DNA of 12,384 bases from JBKPRX01 sp046734795. GTDB lineage: Bacteria; Actinomycetota; Thermoleophilia; Gaiellales; Gaiellaceae. The number at the start of each line of letters is the position of its first letter. Within the stretch, counting starts at the first letter, position 1. Location: positions 1 through 12,384 of the forward strand of contig JBKPRX010000140.1 in assembly GCA_046734795.1 (NCBI GenBank), given 5' to 3'. Below, piece by piece: positions 1 to 5,083 of this stretch. The notes under the pieces are model-generated. The model saw nothing but the letters and a program-made list of their open reading frames with translations, made no database searches and was not told the DNA's origin. Made by a program: the position numbers and the translations under genes.

Positions 1-163
1 CGCGCGCCGGCTCGAGGAGCAGGACCGCAAGCACCGCCCGCTGCCGCGGCCCGCCGAGCGCGAGGTTTCCGTTCGGACCCGTCACTTCGAGCGGCCCGAG
101 GATGCGGTACGGCGCAGCGAAGTCGACGGACGCCGCCGTCCCTGGGTCGCGACTGCTCACCAC
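1..163 (-). CDS. SARP/AfsR-family transcriptional regulator, N-terminal fragment (cut by window edge)
   Basis: The minus strand from a GTG pair at 163/160 is open to the window edge, giving about 54 residues. The fragment contains YRILGPLEV followed by LGGPRQRAVLAVLLLEP, the hallmark start of the OmpR-type winged-helix DNA-binding domain in SARP/AfsR/BTAD regulators. Such proteins activate secondary-metabolism or other accessory genes by binding direct heptamer repeats. An in-frame TAG lies two codons upstream of GTG 163, so the start must be one of the two GTGs; neither has a clear Shine-Dalgarno. The gene is divergent from the cupin gene at 276, and the space between carries SARP-like repeats. 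Domains beyond the first (BTAD, possibly NB-ARC/TPR) lie outside the window, so a short SARP cannot be told from a large AfsR-type protein. Confidence 0.85.
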   Translation of the reverse strand, partial: MVSSRDPGTAASVDFAAPYRILGPLEVTGPNGNLALGGPRQRAVLAVLLLEPAR

Positions 164-175
164 GATCCGCTATTC

Positions 176-206
176 AACCGCCGTTCGGCGCATTGCAACG
201 GCGGTT
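176..206. repeat. Perfect 10-bp inverted repeat in the divergent promoter region
   Basis: AACCGCCGTT (176-185) and AACGGCGGTT (197-206) are exact reverse complements separated by 11 bp, so the half-site centres are 21 bp apart, about two helical turns. The dyad sits between the start codons at 163 and 276 and overlaps the first two heptamers of the direct-repeat array. It could be an operator for a dimeric regulator or be partly a by-product of the direct repeats. Confidence 0.5.
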
Positions 207-225
207 CAACTCTCTTGCAACGGCC
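193..225 (+). promoter_or_regulatory. Candidate SARP operator: three heptamers at 11-bp period
   Basis: Heptamers TTGCAAC (193-199), GTTCAAC (204-210) and TTGCAAC (215-221) begin exactly 11 bp apart. The first and third 11-mers are identical at 10 of 11 positions. SARP regulators are known to bind direct heptamer repeats of 11 (or 22) bp period that overlap the -35 region, usually ending about 8 bp before the -10. A weak -10-like GATCCT sits at 232-237. The site lies between the SARP-like gene and the cupin gene, pointing toward the cupin. Binding is inferred, not shown. Confidence 0.6.
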
Positions 226-275
226 GTCGGCGATCCTCCTCTCCGAAACCAGTTCCGTCAACAAAGGAGGAGAGC

Positions 276-626
276 ATGACCCAGGCACAGGCACGTTACG
301 TCCGCGATCGCATCGAGGCCGACGGCTACGAGCCGTTCCTCGTCGGCGACGAGCAGGCGGGCGAGGTGCGGTGGCTCCGCACCGAGGGCTCGGCCGGCAA
401 CGCGCTCGCCGCTGCGCTCTGGCGCTCGGAGCCGGCGACGTACGAGTATGTCTTCCCGGGCGACGAGACGTTCCACGTCGTTCGCGGCGCCGTGACGATC
501 GAGCTCACGGACGGCGGAGAGCGCCTCGAGCTGAACGCGGGCGACGTCGCCTCGTTCGACGCCGGGACGCGTTCGGTCTGGCACGTGACCGAGTCGTTCC
601 TGAAGTTCACCGTCGTGGCGGGGTGA
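276..626 (+). CDS. Small cupin-domain protein (DUF861/cupin_3, EutQ-like)
   Basis: The 116-residue product is a single cupin barrel. The first conserved stretch is near residues 58-72 (YVFPGDETFHVVRG, possible metal ligands E64 and H67) and the second near 88-103 (NAGDVASFDAGTRSVWHV, H103). This resembles the DUF861 branch, whose members are small, mostly uncharacterised cytosolic proteins. The start is ATG 276 because AAAGGAGG lies just upstream (263-270); the longer open frame back to 102 would run into the promoter region. There is no signal peptide. A methyltransferase gene follows 91 bp downstream on the same strand, and a SARP-like regulator is divergent upstream, so this may be the first gene of a SARP-activated unit. 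Substrate and reaction cannot be read from the sequence. Confidence 0.88.
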   Translation: MTQAQARYVRDRIEADGYEPFLVGDEQAGEVRWLRTEGSAGNALAAALWRSEPATYEYVFPGDETFHVVRGAVTIELTDGGERLELNAGDVASFDAGTRSVWHVTESFLKFTVVAG

Positions 627-717
627 CCGCACACCCGCTGCACTGACCCGACGAAGGCGGCGGCGTCGCTTGCGCGGCGCTGCCGCTCCACACCTCGCGA
701 ACGACAAGGAGCAAGCC

Positions 718-1494
718 ATGACCACCGTCGAAGACAGACCCCGTGCGCGCCGACCGACACCGGGCTACGACGCGCCCGACGCGTACGCCGCGCTGATCGA
801 GCCGCGGTACGAGCCCATCGCCGACGCCCTCGTACACGCAGCAGCGCCGCAACCGACCGACGACGTGCTCGAGCTCGGCGCGGGAACCGGCCTCGTCACC
901 AGGCGGGTCGCCGGTCGCGTGCGCTCGCTCGTCGCGAGCGACCTCGCTTCTGAGATGCTCGACGTCGCCCGCCGCTCCATCGGCAGTCCGGCCACGGTCT
1001 TCGCGATCCTCGACTACAACGCGCCGCTGCCGTTCCTGAGCGGTTCGTTCGACCTCGCGCTCAGCGGACTGACGTATGTCAAGGACGAGCTCGCGCCGCT
1101 GAAGGAGGTCGCGCGCGTCCTGCGTCCCGGTGGTCGCCTGGCGTTCGCGATGTGGGGCCCGAGCTACCACGAGCTCCGTCTCCTTTCCGACGCCGTTCAG
1201 TCGATCGGACGCCCGCCACTCCCGGCGCCGAGCCCCGGCCGCACGGTCCGTCGCCTCGAGCGCATCGGGTTCCACTCAGTGACGCGGCGAGAGCTCGAAC
1301 TCGTGAACGAGTTCGAGAGCGTCGACGGGTACGTCGCGTACAGGCGAGGGTTCGGCATGCCTGCCGGCGCAACCGCTGCGTTGTACCGACGCTACGTCGC
1401 CGCGATCGGCCGTCGCGCACGCGAGGACGAGGCGATTGACGGCAGCTTCACGCTCGGCTGGACGCTCGCGATCGTTTCGGCGGTGCGCGGTTAG
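718..1494 (+). CDS. Class I SAM-dependent methyltransferase
   Basis: The 258-residue protein has a Rossmann-fold methyltransferase core. Motif I is VLELGAGTG (residues 50-58), the acidic SAM-ribose ligand is probably D75 in SDLASEML, then a FLSGSFDLALS stretch (about 106-116) and EVARVLRPGGRLAFAMWG (130-147), as in Methyltransf_11/25 (UbiE-like) enzymes. The start is ATG 718, preceded by AAGGAG at 706-711; an in-frame start at 670 lacks such a site. The acceptor substrate is unknown; the C-terminal third (from about 150) would form the acceptor pocket and I do not recognise it. The gene follows the cupin and ends tail to tail with msrA, overlapping it by 4 bp. A small-molecule methyltransferase of secondary metabolism is plausible given the SARP neighbour, but that is inference. 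Confidence 0.9.
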   Translation: MTTVEDRPRARRPTPGYDAPDAYAALIEPRYEPIADALVHAAAPQPTDDVLELGAGTGLVTRRVAGRVRSLVASDLASEMLDVARRSIGSPATVFAILDYNAPLPFLSGSFDLALSGLTYVKDELAPLKEVARVLRPGGRLAFAMWGPSYHELRLLSDAVQSIGRPPLPAPSPGRTVRRLERIGFHSVTRRELELVNEFESVDGYVAYRRGFGMPAGATAALYRRYVAAIGRRAREDEAIDGSFTLGWTLAIVSAVRG

Positions 1495-2012
1495 CGTGCG
1501 ACCGGTTCAGTGCGACGCGGCAGGACCCAGCCCGGCCGCGGAAAGTGGCAGGTGTATCCGTTCGGGTAGCGCTCCAGGTAGTCCTGATGCTCGGGCTCCG
1601 CTTCCCAGAACGGCCCCGCAGGCGTCACCTCGGTGACCACCTTACCGGGCCAGAGACGCGACGCCTCGACGTCGGCGATCGTGTCCTCCGCGACGCGCCG
1701 CTGCTCGTCGTCGACGTAGAAGATCGCCGAGCGATAGCTCGTGCCCACGTCGTTGCCCTGGCGGTTGAGCGTCGTCGGATCGTGGATCTGGAAGAAGAGC
1801 TCGAGCAGCTCCCGGTAGGAGACCTGCGCGGGGTCGAAGACGATCTCGATCGCCTCCGCATGAGTCCCGTGATTGCGATAGGTCGCCTTCGGGACGTCGC
1901 CGCCGCTGTAGCCGACTCGCGTCGACAGGACGCCGGGTTGCCTGCGGATGAGATCCTGCATCCCCCAGAAGCACCCGCCGGCGAGGATCGCCTTCTCGGT
2001 CACGCTCGTCAC
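1491..2012 (-). CDS. msrA: Peptide methionine-S-sulfoxide reductase MsrA
   Basis: The 173-residue protein reduces methionine-S-sulfoxide in proteins, using thioredoxin as reductant. The catalytic signature GGCFWG lies at residues 12-17 with the nucleophile C14. Other family blocks are VGYSGG, then the H-D-P-T-T-L-N-R-Q-G-N-D-x-G-T-x-Y-R-S block typical of MsrA, and YLERYPNGYTCHFPRPGW near the end. The only other cysteine, C155, is the candidate resolving residue. The length is normal for the single-domain enzyme and no MsrB domain is fused. It is the last gene of the sigma/anti-sigma operon, 15 bp after the gene upstream, which suggests that oxidative damage repair is an output of that sigma factor. 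It converges with the methyltransferase gene with a 4-bp overlap at the stop codons. Confidence 0.96.
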   Translation of the reverse strand: MTSVTEKAILAGGCFWGMQDLIRRQPGVLSTRVGYSGGDVPKATYRNHGTHAEAIEIVFDPAQVSYRELLELFFQIHDPTTLNRQGNDVGTSYRSAIFYVDDEQRRVAEDTIADVEASRLWPGKVVTEVTPAGPFWEAEPEHQDYLERYPNGYTCHFPRPGWVLPRRTEPVAR

Positions 2013-2027
2013 TGTAGCCCCGCCGCG

Positions 2028-2531
2028 TCAGTCGACGTCGAGCCGTTCGGCGAGCCAGGCGCTCTGGCGCGCGCGTTCGGCGACGTACGCATCGACGCCG
2101 CTGATCGCCTCGGCGATTCGAGCGGCGATGAAGCCCATGAGCGCGGGCCCTGCGGCCGACGCCTGTGGCCGGGGCGCCCATCGCGCGACGAGCTCGGGCG
2201 CTTCCGCGGCAAGCTCCGCCGCACGCGCGATGCACATCTGCGAGTACTCGTCTCGCGTCTTGTCGTCCCACGCGTCGATGTGCCTGACGAGCCGCCCGCG
2301 CGGTGCGATCACCTTCATGCCGGCCTCGACGATTTCGCCGTCGAGCTCGATCTCGTAGAGCGCCGGCGCGAGCCAGTAGGACAGGTCATCGGTGCGGCAC
2401 GCATGGATGCCGCTGCGGCAGAGGTCGACCTCTGCCTCGACCCATGCTCCCGGCGAGCCGTTCGGCAACGGCCATGCCATGCCGCTGAAGACGCCTCGTC
2501 CGTCGTCGGTGAGGAACTTGTACGCCTTCAT
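2028..2531 (-). CDS. Conserved protein of unknown function in sigma factor operon
   Basis: The 167-residue protein begins MKAYKFLTDDGRGVFSGMAW, continues with CRSGIHACRTDDLSYWL (about 38-54) and LYEIELDG, and ends in an Ala/Glu-rich, probably helical region of about 70 residues. I have seen similar MKAYKF-type conserved hypotheticals in actinobacteria (possibly the DUF7666 group), but no function is known to me. The conserved CxxGIHAC pattern gives two cysteines and a histidine that could bind metal or be redox active; this is speculative. The start is ATG 2531, whose ATGA overlaps the anti-sigma stop by 4 bp, the usual mark of translational coupling; the open frame extends to 2654 but only as an out-of-frame shadow of the anti-sigma gene. 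There is no signal peptide or membrane segment. Confidence 0.85.
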   Translation of the reverse strand: MKAYKFLTDDGRGVFSGMAWPLPNGSPGAWVEAEVDLCRSGIHACRTDDLSYWLAPALYEIELDGEIVEAGMKVIAPRGRLVRHIDAWDDKTRDEYSQMCIARAAELAAEAPELVARWAPRPQASAAGPALMGFIAARIAEAISGVDAYVAERARQSAWLAERLDVD

Positions 2532-2791
2532 TGCCGTTGCCAGTCCCTGAAGGCGGCGAGCAGCTTCGCCTTCGTCTCGTCGGCGATCTCCTCCTCGGCA
2601 AGCCGGCGGCCCAGGTCGGCCGTCATCCGGATCTGCTCGATGAAGGTGAAGCACCCGTCACAGAAGTTGAGGTGCATCTCGAAGGGCTCGACGAGCTCGG
2701 CCGGCAGCGCGTGCTCGACATAGTCGGTCGCGAGCTCGACCACCTGATTGCAGGTGTAGCCGTGCTCGAACTCGTGCGTCGGCTCATGCAT
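2528..2791 (-). CDS. Zinc-binding anti-sigma factor (zf-HC2/ZAS type, RsrA-like)
   Basis: The 87-residue protein carries C14, H40, C44 and C47, that is H-x3-C-x2-C preceded by a cysteine 26 residues before the histidine. This matches the ZAS zinc-ligand spacing of Streptomyces RsrA (C11, H37, C41, C44). Such proteins hold an ECF sigma factor inactive and, in redox-sensing members, release it when the zinc-bound cysteines are oxidised. There is no transmembrane segment, so it is a cytosolic, soluble anti-sigma factor. The start is ATG 2791, which overlaps the sigma gene stop by 8 bp (2784-2791), giving coupled, near-stoichiometric translation. A charged helical tail follows the zinc motif. Redox sensing is inferred from ligand spacing and the msrA neighbour. 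Confidence 0.88.
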   Translation of the reverse strand: MHEPTHEFEHGYTCNQVVELATDYVEHALPAELVEPFEMHLNFCDGCFTFIEQIRMTADLGRRLAEEEIADETKAKLLAAFRDWQRQ

Positions 2792-3500
2792 CGAGGTGCC
2801 TCTCGAGCGCGGAGCGCACGCGTGCGCGTGCACGGTGGAGCAGAACGCGTTGGTTCCCTTCGCTGATCTCGAGCGTCGAGCAGACCTCGTCGGAATCGCA
2901 GCCGGCGACGTCACGCATCGTGATCACCGTGCGCTGCAACTCCGGAAGCTCGTCGATCGCGTCCTTCACGACGTCGAGCGTCTCCTGCGAGAGCAACTTC
3001 GACTCGGGAACGGTTCGCCAGTCCGTGGGATACGACCACCAGTGACCGGGGAACGGGTCGGACGCGCCGCGAAAGCGCTCGCGCTCGACGGCCGGCTCGC
3101 CTCCCTCGGACTGGAGCGACGACACCGGCACGACGCGCGCCTCGCGCACGCCGCGGGTTTGCGCAGTGTTCGCGACGATCCGCAAGACCCAGGTGCGCAG
3201 CGATGAACGCCCCTCGAAGCGGTCGAGGCCGTTCAGCACGCCGAGCCACGCCTCCTGCACGACCTCCTCCGCGACCGCGCGGGAGCGCACGTAGCTCCGA
3301 GCGACCGCGAGCATCGATGGGTAGAAGCGCGTCACCACGTCGTCGAAGGCGCGCTCGTCGCCGGCGCGCAGGCGCGCGATCAACGCTGCCTCGTCCGCCG
3401 CTACCTGCTGCCGTTCTTCGACCTGAGCTTCCGCCAACAGCGCGACGCTATACGAACCGTCGTGTAACGGATCGGCGTCCCCGTTTGTCAGACAGCGCAT
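2784..3500 (-). CDS. ECF-family RNA polymerase sigma factor
   Basis: The 238-residue protein has sigma region 2 at about 36-110 (ARLRAGDERAFDDVVTRFY, AEEVVQEAWLGVLNGLDRFEGRSSLRTWVLRIVAN) and region 4 at about 174-232 (AIDELPELQRTVITMRDVAG followed by the EISEGNQRVLLHRARARVRSAL helix-turn-helix). Regions 1 and 3 are absent, as in ECF sigma factors. The linker (about 120-173) is long and holds W154, W155 and W161, a feature of some ECF groups. I place the start at ATG 3500 because TGGAG (GGAG at 3506-3509 on the plus complement) is 5 bp upstream; the open frame runs to 3629 but would cross the divergent gene's signal peptide. It heads an operon with its anti-sigma factor, an unknown protein and MsrA. 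Target promoters are not known. Confidence 0.92.
   Translation of the reverse strand: MRCLTNGDADPLHDGSYSVALLAEAQVEERQQVAADEAALIARLRAGDERAFDDVVTRFYPSMLAVARSYVRSRAVAEEVVQEAWLGVLNGLDRFEGRSSLRTWVLRIVANTAQTRGVREARVVPVSSLQSEGGEPAVERERFRGASDPFPGHWWSYPTDWRTVPESKLLSQETLDVVKDAIDELPELQRTVITMRDVAGCDSDEVCSTLEISEGNQRVLLHRARARVRSALERHLDA
3453..3480 (+). promoter_or_regulatory. Possible ECF-type promoter for the beta-propeller gene
   Basis: CGAACC (3453-3458) followed after 17 bp by CGTCC (3476-3480) resembles the GGAAC ... CGTC form of many ECF promoters and lies about 50 bp before the ATG at 3529. It falls within the first codons of the divergent sigma gene. In GC-rich DNA such matches occur by chance, so this is tentative. 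Confidence 0.25.
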
Positions 3501-3528
3501 CGGATCTCCAATGCAAGGAGGCACTCCC
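3501..3528. promoter_or_regulatory. 28-bp divergent gap holding two back-to-back ribosome binding sites
   Basis: The start codons of the sigma gene (minus, 3500) and the beta-propeller gene (plus, 3529) are separated by only 28 bp. The gap holds the minus-strand GGAG (complement of 3506-3509, 5-bp spacer) and the plus-strand AAGGAGG (3515-3521, 7-bp spacer) and nothing else. There is no room for a promoter in either direction, so each gene's promoter must lie inside the other's coding region, or the annotated sigma start is too early. Confidence 0.7.
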
Positions 3529-4623
3529 ATGAAGCGTCTGGTCTTCCTCATCGTCTCGACGGCTCTGCTCGTGTTCGCCGCGTCGGCGTCGGCAGGCCGC
3601 GGCTCGAACGTCGTCGGCGCGGCGTACACGATCTCGAACGCCGCGAACGGGAACGCGCTCGTCGTCTACGACCGCGCGGCCGACGGCTCGCTGACGCCGG
3701 CCGGCAGCGTCTCGGCCGCCGGTGTCGGCACCGGCGGCGGCCTCGCCTCTCAGGGTGCCGTCACGCTCGCCGACCACGGCAATACCGTGCTCGCCGTCAA
3801 CCCGGGCTCGAACAGCATCGCCGCGTTCGCAGTCCGTTACGACGGCCCCGAGCTGCTGAACACGGCGCCCTCCGGCGGCATCCGGCCCGTGAGCGTCGCC
3901 GCGCACGAGCACCTCGTCTACGTCCTCAACAAGAACAACGCCGCGCTTGCAACCGTCAGCGGCTTCACCCTCGACAAGCACGGCCTCACCCCGATCGCGG
4001 GCTCCACGCGCTTCCTGCACACCGGAGCGACCGACGCCGGGCAGGTTCGCTTCTCACGCGACGGCAAGCAGCTCGTCGTCACCGGACGCAGCACGAACCG
4101 GATCGACACCTTCCTCGTCGGCGAGGACGGCCTCCTCTCCGACGCGAAGACGTTCGACGTCGCGCCCGGCGGCACGCCGTTCGGCTTCGACTTCGACAGG
4201 CATGGGCATCTGCTCGTCTCGCTCGCCGGCGTCGGCGGCTCGAGCGGCGCCGCGTCGTACGCGCTCGCGCAGGACGGGTCGATCTCGACGATCACGCCGC
4301 CGATCGAGAGCGGCCAGCGCGCCGCGTGCTGGCTCGTGGCCTCGAAGGACGGCCGCTACGCCTTCGTCGCCAACGCCGCAAGCTCGTCCGTCTCGACGTT
4401 CGCGGTCTCGCCGACCGGCGAGCTGACGTTCCTGCGCGCTGCCGCCATCGACGGCATGACCGCACTCGACCTCGCGCAGAGCCGCGACGGCAAGTACGTC
4501 TACGTGCTCGCCGCCGGCACGCACGGAATCGTCACCTTCGAGGTCGGCGCCGACGGCACGCTGACGCATGTCGACACGCAGGCCGGCGTTCCCGTCGCTG
4601 CCGCAGGCATCGCGGTCCGCTAG
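3529..4623 (+). CDS. Secreted beta-propeller protein, lactonase (YVTN/6-phosphogluconolactonase-like) family
   Basis: The 364-residue product starts with a Sec signal peptide: MKR, a hydrophobic stretch at about 4-18, then ASASA before GRG, with cleavage likely after A22. The rest is a run of repeats of propeller-blade type, each with a phrase like GxxVYVLN/GKYVYVLA and a strand like VSTFAVSPTGELT or IVTFEVGADGTLT, as in the lactonase family of seven-bladed propellers. Most secreted members have no proven lactonase activity, so only the fold is called here. The start is ATG 3529 with AAGGAGG 7 bp upstream; ATG 3511 lies before that site. It is divergent from the ECF sigma gene by 28 bp and ends before a strong hairpin. 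Its placement suggests, but does not prove, control by that sigma factor. Confidence 0.88.
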   Translation: MKRLVFLIVSTALLVFAASASAGRGSNVVGAAYTISNAANGNALVVYDRAADGSLTPAGSVSAAGVGTGGGLASQGAVTLADHGNTVLAVNPGSNSIAAFAVRYDGPELLNTAPSGGIRPVSVAAHEHLVYVLNKNNAALATVSGFTLDKHGLTPIAGSTRFLHTGATDAGQVRFSRDGKQLVVTGRSTNRIDTFLVGEDGLLSDAKTFDVAPGGTPFGFDFDRHGHLLVSLAGVGGSSGAASYALAQDGSISTITPPIESGQRAACWLVASKDGRYAFVANAASSSVSTFAVSPTGELTFLRAAAIDGMTALDLAQSRDGKYVYVLAAGTHGIVTFEVGADGTLTHVDTQAGVPVAAAGIAVR

Positions 4624-4635
4624 CACGAGACGGAA

Positions 4636-4676
4636 ACGTGCCTCGCCCGCGCGCAGAGGGCGCGGGCGAGGCACGT
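4636..4676. terminator. 17-bp perfect hairpin, likely bidirectional terminator
   Basis: Arms at 4636-4652 and 4660-4676 are perfectly complementary (17 bp) around a 7-nt loop, starting 13 bp after the propeller stop codon. On the other side lies the stop of a minus-strand pseudogene at 4683, so the hairpin sits exactly between two converging ends. There is no T tract on either side, as is common for high-GC actinobacterial terminators. Confidence 0.7.
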
Positions 4677-4682
4677 CGGGAT

Positions 4683-4876
4683 TCACGAGATGTCGGCGAG
4701 CGAGGTGGTCCAGATGCTGCGGCCGTGGGTGGCCGCGAACAGCGTGTCGCTGCCGTCGGGCAGGTCATGTCGTTGACCGGCGTAGCCGTCACCCGAGCGC
4801 CAGCCGAGAAGCTCGCCCAAGCGATCTCCGGGTTGTCCTGGTCGACGCTGATCCGCGGCACCCAGCGGCCCGGAAG
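4683..4876 (-). pseudogene. Frameshifted 3' remnant of a BNR/VPS10-like propeller protein gene
   Basis: The minus strand encodes LPGRWVPRISVDQDNPEIAW and following residues in one frame (about 4876-4767). A second frame then gives DGSDTLFAATHGRSIWTTS and ends ADIS with a TGA at 4685-4683. Both pieces look like consecutive parts of BNR/sortilin-type propellers (photosystem-assembly-factor-like or sialidase-like secreted proteins), where a VDPxNPxIAW strand and a THGRSIW strand near the C-terminus recur. The two are joined out of frame and the expected blade between them is missing, so a frameshift plus a deletion is likely. The 460 bp between the genes ending at 4623 and starting at 5084 hold only this remnant, the hairpin before it, and about 200 bp (4877-5083) where I see no convincing coding. 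Confidence 0.55.
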
Positions 4877-5083
4877 AGGACGGGGCTCTGAAGCTTCGTC
4901 GACGTCACCTGCGTCGGATGGGCCGCCATCGCGTTGCGGCCGACCCACCCGTGCGGCGCTGTAGGAGGCGGTGGGACATCGACCTCGTTCTGCTGCGCCT
5001 GGATGCCCTGCCGCCGACACGACGGTGTCCACGCGAATCCGTGACGAGCGGCCGTCGGCGCTTGCGCGTGACGCGGTAACGTC

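Noticed and set aside
1545..2723. Plus-strand open frame of 392 codons over msrA and the unknown gene
   Set aside because: It is antisense to MsrA with its intact catalytic motif; the composition is typical of a shadow frame.
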